The notes beneath the pieces were generated by a model. That model saw only the letters and a list, made by a program, of their open reading frames with translations, was not told where the DNA came from and searched no databases. 64,000 bases of DNA from JANMDR01 sp031409495 (GTDB lineage Bacteria > Pseudomonadota > Gammaproteobacteria > Burkholderiales > Usitatibacteraceae): NCBI GenBank assembly GCA_031409495.1, contig JANNXI010000201.1, positions 4,075-68,074 on the forward strand. The letters run 5' to 3'. Below are positions 53,196 to 60,884 of this stretch, in pieces; position 1 is the first letter of the stretch; every line of letters starts with the position of its first letter. A program made the position numbers and the translations under genes.

Positions 53196-53600
53196 TTAGC
53201 CTTTTGCTTGGGTATCAAGTGGGGTTGAGTCACTGCGTGAAGATGCCCGTATTTCGGGCGTCTCCAAGGTATTTTTGGCGGCAATCTGCGCTTCTAGAAC
53301 GGTAATTTTTGCGCTGAGTTCAGCGAGCTTGGCGATTGATTTTTCGAGTAATGCCCGTTGCACCTGAAATTCTTCTTGTGTGACTAAATCAAATTTACCG
53401 GCTTGTGCGGCTACGGCTGCGCGAAAATTTTTTGCTACGTCCGTCAAGGCGCCATTTAAGGGGCCGTTTGGATTGTTGGTTTGTGCCTGTTTAAAGGCCT
53501 CGCCCGAGCGCTGCGCCAGCGCTGATAAGCCTTCGGTAATAGCGGCCACTGGTGAGTGGGCTGGATTTAAAAATGGGGGTAATTTTGAGTTGAGGGGCAT
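53196..53600 (-). CDS. ubiK: Ubiquinone biosynthesis accessory factor UbiK (BMFP/YqiC family)
   Basis: 134 residues. The BMFP core is clear: KFDLVTQEEFQVQRALLEKSIAKLAELSAKITVLEAQI, a trimerising coiled coil. Assists lipid handling by the Ubi complex. It is longer than the usual 80-100 residues at both ends; the C-terminal tail (NTLETPEIRASSRSDSTPLDTQAKG) is largely encoded by copy L of the palindrome. Confidence 0.88.
   Translation of the reverse strand: MPLNSKLPPFLNPAHSPVAAITEGLSALAQRSGEAFKQAQTNNPNGPLNGALTDVAKNFRAAVAAQAGKFDLVTQEEFQVQRALLEKSIAKLAELSAKITVLEAQIAAKNTLETPEIRASSRSDSTPLDTQAKG
53236..53268. repeat. 33-bp dispersed palindrome, copy L (in the ubiK C-terminal extension)
   Basis: Left arm CGTGAAGATGCCC, centre GTATTTC, right arm GGGCGTCTCCAAG. 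Read in frame as TLETPEIRASSR in a tail that is not part of the conserved UbiK core, as expected for an inserted element. Confidence 0.85.
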
Positions 53601-53720
53601 GGGCGTTTGCTAAAGTAAAGTTTAGGTCAGAAAATTAATGCCATTTTAGCGGGTTGCACCGCTTTGCTGTGAATTGTCTGTCTGAGCGGTAAGTGAAACC
53701 CGCTCCACGAATAAAGCATC

Positions 53721-53735
53721 GCACCAAACTTGTGC
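53721..53735 (+). promoter_or_regulatory. NtrC-type binding site 1
   Basis: GCACCAAACTTGTGC fits the NtrC consensus GCAC-N7-GTGC exactly. Centre about 126 bases before the predicted transcription start. Confidence 0.78.
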
Positions 53736-53750
53736 GTAAAATCAGGTTCT

Positions 53751-53765
53751 GCGCATATTTGGTGC
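53751..53765 (+). promoter_or_regulatory. NtrC-type binding site 2
   Basis: GCGCATATTTGGTGC differs from GCAC-N7-GTGC at one position. It is exactly 30 bases from site 1, so both sites lie on the same helical face, as in the E. coli glnA enhancer. Confidence 0.72.
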
Positions 53766-53827
53766 GTAGTAAGCTTGATTTAGCGCGATACGGTGGCGTT
53801 TTGCAAGATTCTTCGCGGCGTAGAAAT

Positions 53828-53843
53828 TGGCACGAAAACTGCT
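53828..53843 (+). promoter_or_regulatory. Sigma-54 (RpoN) promoter of the porin - glnK - amt region
   Basis: TGGCACG, four bases, then CTGCT: the -24 GG and -12 GC are 12 bases apart as required, with one departure (C for T) from the TTGCW element. Transcription would start near 53854, about 38 bases before the porin ATG. Confidence 0.82.
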
Positions 53844-53891
53844 TCTACCACTTTAGCGTATTCCCTAGTTTTAATCTATCAGGAGAAATAA

Positions 53892-54665
53892 ATGAACCGA
53901 ATTACTAAATTGCTGGCTGCTTCAACCACATTGGGCGGCGCCCTACTTTCAGCTTCAGCGTTGGCACAAACGGCTGCACCGGCTGCTGCTGCTACGCCAG
54001 AGTTTACGGGTAAAGCCGCGCTTTACAGCGAATACGAGTACCGTGGCATTTCACAAACGTCAGAAAAACCAGCTTTGCAGTTAAATTTAGACTATGCCAA
54101 CACCGGTGGTTTTTACGCAGGTGCGTTTGTTACTAACATCAAGTGGCTAAAAGACGCCGCAAAAGTGGGTGGTTTTAGCACTGGCGCGCAACTTGAGGTG
54201 GATTTATACGGTGGTTTCAAAACCGAAGTAGCCAAGGATGTCATGCTTGACTTGGGTGTGCTGGCCTACATCTACCCTTCAAGCGGCGCGTTTAACCCTA
54301 AGCCTAACACTACTGAGCTTTATGCTGGCGTAACAAGCGGCGCGTTTAGCGTTAAATATTCGCACGCCGTGACGGACACCTTCGGCGTTCCCAACAGCAA
54401 GAGCTCGGGCTTTATCGAAGCTAATTGGGCGCAAGAAATTGCCCCTAAGTTGACTGCAAATGCCCAATTGGCGCGCCAAGTCATCAAAAACAATGGCGTA
54501 TTTAGCTACACCGTTTACAAAGTTGGCTTGACCTATGATTTAGGCAATGGCTGGAGTGCGGTGGGTTATTTCAAAGGCACAAACGCCAAAACCGGCGCGT
54601 ATGAGTACCTAGGTAAGGACTGGAGCAAATCCCGTTTGGTACTTGGCGTGACAAAATCGTTCTAA
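53892..54665 (+). CDS. TorF family putative outer-membrane porin
   Basis: 257 residues from an ATG behind AGGAGA. Signal peptide about 1-25 (ending ASALAQ). The barrel begins FTGKAALYSEYEYRGISQTSEKPALQLNLDY and ends SKSRLVLGVTKSF, matching the TIGR02001/Gcw_chp family of small porin-like proteins. These are often next to glnK-amt and are presumed to admit small nitrogen compounds. Directly behind the sigma-54 promoter, so probably induced by nitrogen limitation. Confidence 0.9.
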   Translation: MNRITKLLAASTTLGGALLSASALAQTAAPAAAATPEFTGKAALYSEYEYRGISQTSEKPALQLNLDYANTGGFYAGAFVTNIKWLKDAAKVGGFSTGAQLEVDLYGGFKTEVAKDVMLDLGVLAYIYPSSGAFNPKPNTTELYAGVTSGAFSVKYSHAVTDTFGVPNSKSSGFIEANWAQEIAPKLTANAQLARQVIKNNGVFSYTVYKVGLTYDLGNGWSAVGYFKGTNAKTGAYEYLGKDWSKSRLVLGVTKSF

Positions 54666-54679
54666 ATGTGACAAAAGTA

Positions 54680-54713
54680 AAACTTGAGCCAAATGACTAT
54701 TTGGCTCAAGTTT
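54680..54713 (+). terminator. Hairpin after the porin gene
   Basis: A 15-bp perfect stem (54680-54694 with 54699-54713; inner part TTGAGCCAAAT) and a 4-base loop, 15 bases after the stop codon. The T-run is short (TTT), so it may only reduce read-through into glnK or stabilise the porin mRNA. Confidence 0.65.
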
Positions 54714-54786
54714 AGAAATTGTCGGAAGTAGAGCGCAGCCCATTAGCGGACAGGCAAATAAGTTAGTAAATTTAAAGGGGTAATTC

Positions 54787-55125
54787 ATGAAATTAGTCAC
54801 CGCAATTATTAAACCATTCAAGCTTGACGAAGTCCGTGAAGCTTTGTCGGCCATTGGCGTGCAGGGCATAACAGTTACGGAAGTAAAGGGCTTTGGTCGT
54901 CAAAAGGGCCATACCGAGCTTTATCGTGGCGCGGAATATGTAGTGGATTTCTTGCCTAAAGTAAAAATTGAAGCAGCTGTCAAAAGCGACATGATCGAGC
55001 GCGTAATTGAAGCGATTGAAAAAGCAGCCAACACGGGCAAAATCGGCGACGGAAAAATATTCGTTTTTGACTTAGAACAAGTAGTTCGTATTCGTACCGG
55101 TGAAACCGGCGCCGACGCGTTGTAA
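54787..55125 (+). CDS. glnK: Nitrogen regulatory protein P-II
   Basis: 112 residues, standard. MKLVTAIIKPFKLDEVREAL, T-loop KGFGRQKGHTELYRGAEYVVDFLPK with uridylylation Tyr in YRGAEY, and GKIGDGKIFV. Senses 2-oxoglutarate, ATP/ADP and uridylylation, and blocks the ammonium channel when nitrogen is plentiful. Placed 18 bases before amt, the usual GlnK-AmtB pair. Confidence 0.96.
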   Translation: MKLVTAIIKPFKLDEVREALSAIGVQGITVTEVKGFGRQKGHTELYRGAEYVVDFLPKVKIEAAVKSDMIERVIEAIEKAANTGKIGDGKIFVFDLEQVVRIRTGETGADAL

Positions 55126-55143
55126 ATCAAGGGGATTAAACTA

Positions 55144-57015
55144 ATGAAACCAACGACTAAAATCAAACCAACGAGTGCATTCTTTGCGCTAATTTCAATC
55201 TGGCTGGTCGCTGCCTGCTTAATGGCAATGAGCTTGGGTGCCAATGCGCAGTCAAGTCCGGCGCAGATTAATTTTGAGAGCGGCAAATCAGGACTTCCAG
55301 CAGGATCAAAAGTAGCTATTGACGCCGCCGCTGCAATGTTGAAGGGTAAAACTGATGTTGTGTTAACCGTATCGGGCTTCACCGATAAATCGGGTGACCC
55401 TGCAACGAACGCCGAACTCGCTAAGCAACGTGCCTTTGCGGTGCGTGACGCGCTTAAAGCGGCGGGTGTTGCTGAAGATAAAATTGTGCTGCAGAAACCA
55501 GACACTGTCATGGTGGCGGGCACGCCCGATGAAGCGCGACGGGTAGAAATTAAGGTTGCTCCAGCGCTGCCACCAATCGTAGCGGCAATAGCTGCGGTAG
55601 CTGCTACACCTGTGATAGCAACGGTTGCTGCTGCAGCGCCAGTTGCTGCTGCGGCTGCCGCTGCCGCTGCCGCTGCACCGGCACCGGCACCGGTGCCAAA
55701 CAAAGGTGATATCGCCTTTTTACTCATCGCAACCGCATTGGTCATTATGATGTCCGTGCCTGGTCTAGCGCTATTTTATGGCGGTATGGTACGGTCTAAA
55801 AACATGCTATCGGTGTTGATGCAAGTATTTGTGGTGTTCTCGCTCATTATTGTGCTTTGGGTTATCTACGGGTACAGCTTTGCGTTCACCGAAGGTAATG
55901 CTTTTGTGGGCGGCAGTAGCCGCATGTTCTTCAAAGACATGTTCGATCCTGCTACGGGTGCATTTGCGATGGCCGCAACGTTTAGCAAAGCAACCGTCGT
56001 ACCAGAAATCGTATTTGCAGCGTTCCAAGCATCGTTTGCTGCGATCACTTGCTGCTTAATCTTAGGTGCATTTGCCGAGCGCGCCAAGTTTTCCGCAGTG
56101 CTCGTGTTTATCATCGCTTGGTTCACGCTTAGCTATATTCCAGTAGCGCACATGGTGTGGTTCTGGATGGGCCCTGATGCCTACACAGATCCAAAACTAG
56201 TGGATGCCTTAGGTGCTAAAGCCGGATATTTGTGGAACATGGGCGCGCTTGATTTTGCAGGCGGCACCGTGGTGCATATTAACGCCGGTGTTGCAGGCTT
56301 AGTGGCCGCAGCAATTATCGGAAAGCGTATTGGTTGGGGTCGTGAAGCAATGACGCCGCACAATTTGCCAATGACAATGATTGGTGCATCCCTGCTTTGG
56401 GTCGGCTGGTTTGGCTTCAATGCGGGTTCAGCATTGGAAGCCAATGGCGTTGCCGGTTTAGCGTTTATGAATACGTTGCTAGCCGCTGCCGCTGCTGTTC
56501 TCTCTTGGATATTGCTAGAGTGGATTTTGAAGGGTAAGCCATCTATGTTGGGTGCAGCATCCGGCGCCATTGCGGGCTTGGTAGGCGTCACACCAGCTGC
56601 GGGTAACGTGGGTATTGTTGGTGCATTGGTTATTGGCTTGGTATCTGGCGCAGTCTGTTTATGGGGTGTAACTGGCCTAAAGCGGATGCTAAAGGTGGAT
56701 GATTCTTTAGACGTATTTGGCGTGCACGCCATCGGCGGTATCGTCGGTGCTTTGTTAACTGGTGTGTTTAACTCGCCTGACTTGGGCGGCCCTGGTTTTG
56801 TTACCGACTGGGTCACAGCCAAAACAGGGTTTACGTCAATTGGCACGCAGGTGTTGGTACAGGCTAAGGCAGTCGGCATCGTAGTGATCTGGTCAGCGCT
56901 TGTGACGGCCTTATCGCTGTATATCATCAAAGCGGTAATGGGTCTGCGCGTCAGTGAAGAAGATGAGCGCGAAGGCTTAGATGTCACGTCTCACGGTGAA
57001 AAAGCATACAACTAG
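55144..57015 (+). CDS. amt: Ammonium transporter with N-terminal OmpA-like peptidoglycan-binding domain
   Basis: 623 residues, about 200 more than typical AmtB. Signal peptide about 1-36 (ending GANAQ); OmpA-like domain about 40-138 with LTVSGFTDKSGDPATNAEL and KQRAFAVRDAL, including the Asp and Arg that bind diaminopimelate; an Ala/Pro-rich linker about 139-188; then the 11-helix channel from about 190. Channel hallmarks are present: twin His in TVVHINAG and FGVHAIGG, and the C-terminal EDEREGLDVTSHGEKAYN that docks GlnK. The frame is continuous, with no sign of a joining error. Topology agrees: the Amt N terminus is periplasmic, where an OmpA domain would meet peptidoglycan. Confidence 0.93.
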   Translation: MKPTTKIKPTSAFFALISIWLVAACLMAMSLGANAQSSPAQINFESGKSGLPAGSKVAIDAAAAMLKGKTDVVLTVSGFTDKSGDPATNAELAKQRAFAVRDALKAAGVAEDKIVLQKPDTVMVAGTPDEARRVEIKVAPALPPIVAAIAAVAATPVIATVAAAAPVAAAAAAAAAAAPAPAPVPNKGDIAFLLIATALVIMMSVPGLALFYGGMVRSKNMLSVLMQVFVVFSLIIVLWVIYGYSFAFTEGNAFVGGSSRMFFKDMFDPATGAFAMAATFSKATVVPEIVFAAFQASFAAITCCLILGAFAERAKFSAVLVFIIAWFTLSYIPVAHMVWFWMGPDAYTDPKLVDALGAKAGYLWNMGALDFAGGTVVHINAGVAGLVAAAIIGKRIGWGREAMTPHNLPMTMIGASLLWVGWFGFNAGSALEANGVAGLAFMNTLLAAAAAVLSWILLEWILKGKPSMLGAASGAIAGLVGVTPAAGNVGIVGALVIGLVSGAVCLWGVTGLKRMLKVDDSLDVFGVHAIGGIVGALLTGVFNSPDLGGPGFVTDWVTAKTGFTSIGTQVLVQAKAVGIVVIWSALVTALSLYIIKAVMGLRVSEEDEREGLDVTSHGEKAYN

Positions 57016-57041
57016 CCCACAGGCTGATTGTAGATAATGCA

Positions 57042-57064
57042 AAAAGGGGCCTTATGCCCCTTTT
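57042..57064 (+). terminator. Rho-independent terminator after amt
   Basis: AAAAGGGGC pairs with GCCCCTTTT (9 bp, loop CTTAT), 26 bases after the stop codon. The A- and T-tracts on either side make it complete in both directions. Confidence 0.85.
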
Positions 57065-57240
57065 GCTATTTGATCGAGGATCGCAGCGCACACTACATGC
57101 GCCCCACCGCTGTTTTTGGGTTTGAAAAATCCGCCCAGTAGCGATGCTTGCAATCGTCGCTTTCACCCCCAAATGCCTTACTTGCAGAGTGAAGCGGTAT
57201 AATCCGATGTTGCTCCACCACTATTTTAGCCATCAATTTT

Positions 57241-58047
57241 ATGAATCAACGCGAATTATTTCCCGCCAGCACCTTGCCTGATGTGCAATCCAGTATCGAT
57301 ACTCGCAATATCGCCATCAATCGCGTCGGTATACGCGCATTGCGCCACCCAATTCGTGTGGCTGATCATGCTGGCGTAATACAGCACACGGTGGGTACGT
57401 TTAGTATGTCGGTGGCGCTTCCGCCGGATGCGAAGGGCACGCATATGTCGCGTTTCGTGGCTTTGCTAGAAGCGCAGCAAGAAGCCTACAGCACCAAAAC
57501 ATTGCCAATTTTGATGCAGCAGATGCTCGAAAAGCTGCACGCTGCGGCAGGTACGATCGCCGTGAGTTTCCCCTATTTTATCGAAAAAACCGCACCTGTT
57601 TCGGGCATTAAATCGTTGCTCGATTACGACATTACCCTGCAGGTTGAGGCCGTCGAAGGCGCTCAAGTTACGGTACGTATTACTATCATCACGGGCGTCA
57701 CCAGCCTGTGTCCTTGTTCGAAAGAGGTGTCAGAATATGGCGCGCATAATCAACGCTCCCACATCACGATTATGGCGCAGAGTACCGAATTTATTGGCTT
57801 TACAGACATTATTCGGATGGCTGAGGCCAATGCATCGAGCGAACTTTACGGCTTGCTTAAGCGGGTCGATGAAAAATTTGTGACCGAACACGCCTACGAT
57901 AATCCAAAATTTGTTGAGGATCTTGTGCGGGACGTGGCACATAGTCTTGAACTTGAGCCGCGCATCAGCGCTTACCGCGTAGAATGCGAAAATTTTGAAT
58001 CGATTCACAATCACACGGCTTTTGCGATTATTGAAAACACCAAGTAA
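57241..58047 (+). CDS. folE2: GTP cyclohydrolase FolE2 (type IB)
   Basis: 268 residues. RNIAINRVGIRALRHPIRV near the N terminus, catalytic SLCPCSKEVSEYGAHNQRSHI with the conserved Cys, and C-terminal ESIHNHTAFA. Makes dihydroneopterin triphosphate for folate and queuosine; the family is metal-flexible and often used under zinc limitation. No Shine-Dalgarno is visible before the ATG. No zur box was recognised. Confidence 0.94.
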   Translation: MNQRELFPASTLPDVQSSIDTRNIAINRVGIRALRHPIRVADHAGVIQHTVGTFSMSVALPPDAKGTHMSRFVALLEAQQEAYSTKTLPILMQQMLEKLHAAAGTIAVSFPYFIEKTAPVSGIKSLLDYDITLQVEAVEGAQVTVRITIITGVTSLCPCSKEVSEYGAHNQRSHITIMAQSTEFIGFTDIIRMAEANASSELYGLLKRVDEKFVTEHAYDNPKFVEDLVRDVAHSLELEPRISAYRVECENFESIHNHTAFAIIENTK

Positions 58048-58119
58048 CCTTGTTTGCTGAAAATCGTTACATTGGATGTTCCCAAGTTTATTAACCCAAG
58101 GCGACGCAACGCAAAGTGG

Positions 58120-58773
58120 TTAAAAGCGCTTTTTTAGCATTAGGGTGCCGCCTTCGGTGCTCATGTCGGTGCGTGATAAAAAACTATTGCCGAGCAAGCC
58201 GATTGCCAGCCCTTGCTCCACCACCATCGCTTCCACGCCATATAGCGTGATTTCGCCTACCTTTACGCTGTCAAGCCGCACTCGCCAAGCCTCTGCCACG
58301 CCATTAGCGGTGCTAATGCGCACCCGCGTGCCGGCGCGGTAGTTGAGCTTTAGCCGCAGTGCATCTGCCCCCGGAATCGCGATGGAAGACGCGCCAGTGT
58401 CAACCATAAACTGCATCGATATGCCATTAACCTCTGCACTCGTAAAGTGATGACCCATTGCCCCTTTGGCGATCACCGCTCTGCCAGTACTGCTGTCGGC
58501 CAGCGGTGTGGCGGTGATCCCAATGCTGAGCACATGGCGTTTGCCGGCAATTTCGATCGTGGCGGTGTCGGTGGCCGCACTAATTACCCGAACACCGTCG
58601 GCGGTTTGTTCACCAACAGTAACGCTGCGTGGTGCGCCGCCGTTGATCACCACAAGCGCTTTGTTTGGAAAGGTGCCAACCAAGGTGACCGATTGGGCCG
58701 CCGCTGCAGGAAAGTGGGCGAAAAGATATGCGCTTAGAAGCACAAAAGTAGCTAGAACAATTTTGCTATGCAT
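58120..58773 (-). CDS. Retropepsin-like aspartic protease (clan AA, TIGR02281 type)
   Basis: 217 residues with a signal peptide (about 1-26, ending FPAAAAQ). A SH3-like N-terminal part (VTLVGTFPNKALVVINGG) is followed by a single-lobe protease domain: active site QFMVDTGASSIAIP (DTGA) near the middle and GLLGNSFLSR near the C terminus. Periplasmic, probably active as a dimer. Convergent with folE2. Confidence 0.88.
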   Translation of the reverse strand: MHSKIVLATFVLLSAYLFAHFPAAAAQSVTLVGTFPNKALVVINGGAPRSVTVGEQTADGVRVISAATDTATIEIAGKRHVLSIGITATPLADSSTGRAVIAKGAMGHHFTSAEVNGISMQFMVDTGASSIAIPGADALRLKLNYRAGTRVRISTANGVAEAWRVRLDSVKVGEITLYGVEAMVVEQGLAIGLLGNSFLSRTDMSTEGGTLMLKKRF

Positions 58774-58941
58774 GATATTAACGCTGTCCTAAATTCGTCA
58801 AAAACCAAAGTCAACATCGCGCGGCGCAGATACTTGAGGTTGCCGCATCGCCAACAGCTACAATAGCCCAAAAGCAACCGACTCGCCAGTGCATGCCGAT
58901 TATGCGATGGCAACCGTATTCAACCTAAACTTCCCGTGATA

Positions 58942-59949
58942 ATGACCGAAAAAATAACTGATGTCGCAGTCGCCGTGCTGCTTAAAGATGAAGGTTACTT
59001 TTTATTGTCATCTCGTCCTGAAGGCAAGCCATACGCCGGCTATTGGGAATTTCCTGGCGGCAAAGTAGAACCAGGTGAATCGGTGGAGCAAGCGCTCAAA
59101 CGCGAGCTTGCCGAAGAGCTGGGCATTTGCATCACCCATGCCCAACCTTGGTTTACCTACATCATGCGCTACACCCATGCGACGGTGCGCCTGCATGCTT
59201 GGCGGGTGCGGTCATGGGATGGTATATTGAAGGGGCTGGAAGGCCAGCAGTTTATTTTTCAACAGCTGCAACAGTTACCCACAAAGCTTGACGTTGCGCC
59301 CACTTTGCCTGGTTGTGTGCCAATCTTTAAGGCGCTGCAGTTACCAACCTGCTACGCAATAACGGCTGGAGATTCCCTATTTACGGATGTTTCCGAGGTG
59401 TTAAAGAAATTGAAAAGGCACTTGCAGGTAGCGCCGTTGCTCTTGCAAATAAGGGAAAAAAATTTGGCGCTTGATGCGCTGCGTAAATTTGCAAACGCAA
59501 TTATTCAATTTAGAGATTGCCATAACGCGGTCACCGCAAACCAACATAAGTTGCATGTGCTACTGAATGTGGACAGTGCAGAACGCATCGCGCTCGCACA
59601 AGAATTGAAGATGGATGGCCTACATTTGCAGGCGGCCTTTTTAGCCGAAGTTGCGCAAAATGCGGGTGAAATGCGGCGCGATTTCGCTATTGTGGGGGCA
59701 TCGATACACGATATACGGCAACTTGCAGTTGCGAGTAAAGTTGGCTGTGATTTTGCGGTGCTTGGCCATGTTTTGGCGACACCCTCGCATCCGCAACAAG
59801 CGGGTTTAGGGTGGGATGGTTTTGCCGCAATTGCGATGGCAACACCGATCCCCGTTTACGCGATTGGTGGTTTGGCACTTGATGACTTGACTGTTGCGCA
59901 AAACCACGGAGCGCACGGTGTTGCGATGATTCGAGCGGCCTGGCGTTAG
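58942..59949 (+). CDS. Fusion of Nudix (MutT-like) hydrolase and thiamine-phosphate-synthase-like domain
   Basis: 335 residues from the ATG at 58942 (GTG at 58936 also possible). Nudix domain about 1-135 with a complete box (GGKVEPGESVEQALKRELAEELGI), preceded by SSRPEGKPYAGYWEFPG. ThiE-like barrel about 165-335 (LLLQIREKNL, MDGLHLQ, GASIHD, FAVLGHVLATPSHP, GLGWDGF, PVYAIGGL). This MutT-ThiE fusion is known in beta- and gammaproteobacteria; the first half cleans up 8-oxo-dGTP, the second has an uncertain role. Copy M of the palindrome lies in the linker. Confidence 0.92.
   Translation: MTEKITDVAVAVLLKDEGYFLLSSRPEGKPYAGYWEFPGGKVEPGESVEQALKRELAEELGICITHAQPWFTYIMRYTHATVRLHAWRVRSWDGILKGLEGQQFIFQQLQQLPTKLDVAPTLPGCVPIFKALQLPTCYAITAGDSLFTDVSEVLKKLKRHLQVAPLLLQIREKNLALDALRKFANAIIQFRDCHNAVTANQHKLHVLLNVDSAERIALAQELKMDGLHLQAAFLAEVAQNAGEMRRDFAIVGASIHDIRQLAVASKVGCDFAVLGHVLATPSHPQQAGLGWDGFAAIAMATPIPVYAIGGLALDDLTVAQNHGAHGVAMIRAAWR
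59365..59397. repeat. 33-bp dispersed palindrome, copy M (in the Nudix-ThiE linker)
   Basis: Left arm GCTGGAGATTCCC, centre TATTTAC, right side GGATGTTTCCGAG. Read in frame as AGDSLFTDVSE between the two domains, a tolerant place for an insertion. Same reading frame as copies H and K. Confidence 0.75.
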
Positions 59950-60106
59950 CAACAGCGTTTGTGGCGTTATAGCAAAAATTCGCGTCTGCATACGCGTAGC
60001 CTAAATTTCCGTTAATATCGCAGATTGTCTTAAGTTGAAAGCAAATTTTTTTGTCTTTCGCCTTTCGTTTATAGCGCAATTTATTTTTATCAAAGAGGAT
60101 TTCCAA

Positions 60107-60433
60107 ATGAGCGATCATATTATTCACGTGTCCGATGCGACCTTTGACTCTGATGTATTGCAATCCGATGTGCCGGTACTAGTGGACTACTGGGCCGAGT
60201 GGTGTGGCCCGTGCAAAATGATCGGTCCAATTTTGGATGATTTAGCGCGTGAATACGCTGGCAAACTCAAAGTGGCTAAGCTAAACATCGACGAAAATCA
60301 GGACACGCCTCCTAAATTTGGCATTCGTGGTATCCCCACATTGATGTTGTTTAAAGGTGGCGATGTAGCGGCCACTAAAGTTGGTGCGCTCAGTAAATCG
60401 CAGTTAACCGCATTTATTGATAGCAATATTTGA
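60107..60433 (+). CDS. trxA: Thioredoxin 1
   Basis: 108 residues from the ATG at 60107, behind AGAGGA; the frame extends upstream without a family match. WAEWCGPCKM active site, KLNIDENQDTPPKFGIRGIPTLMLFKGG with the cis-Pro. Cytoplasmic disulfide reductase. Followed by rho after 450 bases, the conserved trxA-rho order. Confidence 0.97.
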   Translation: MSDHIIHVSDATFDSDVLQSDVPVLVDYWAEWCGPCKMIGPILDDLAREYAGKLKVAKLNIDENQDTPPKFGIRGIPTLMLFKGGDVAATKVGALSKSQLTAFIDSNI

Positions 60434-60884
60434 GTTTAGTAAGTTAGGAGTGCGGATTTTCGCTATTCGCGCTCCGAGAGTTGGAAATAGTGCCCTAGAA
60501 AGTTTGACATAAAGCAGTTTCCAGATTATCTTAAGCGTCATTGAAGTATTGAGTTGCTCGCAGAATTATGCAGATGCAACTGAAATGGGCTTAACGAACT
60601 GCAAGCGCCATACTTACACGGAACGTCAACGTGTAAACCTTAAAGTTTGTCTTAGTTGAGTGGGCACAAGGTGCGCGCTAACTTTTCACAAAAGCGAATG
60701 TGCTGTAGCTTGCCTTCGCATTGCTTTACGTTCAAAATCCCCAAAAGTAAAACTTAAACGTAGCCTGCCTCAAGCCATGCGATTGATTTGGCCTTAAGCA
60801 CTTTTAATTGTGCGCAAATTATCGCAATAGCTACGCTTTTTTATTGTTGCAATCCCGTATTTTTCGTTTAAATGGAATTCTCGT
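60434..60884. other. 451-base rho leader region
   Basis: No gene seen. It holds an imperfect hairpin GGAGTGCG/CGCGCTCC (60447-60475) behind trxA, a divergent copy of the palindrome (60481-60524), and a long leader before rho. In E. coli rho autoregulates through its leader; the same may hold here but no specific site was identified. Confidence 0.5.
60481..60524. repeat. Candidate copy N of the dispersed palindrome (rho leader, expanded centre)
   Basis: TTGGAAATAGTGCCCTAG on the left and GCAGTTTCCAG on the right pair through TGGAAA/TTTCCA, but the centre is about 11 bases longer than in the other copies. Confidence 0.5.
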
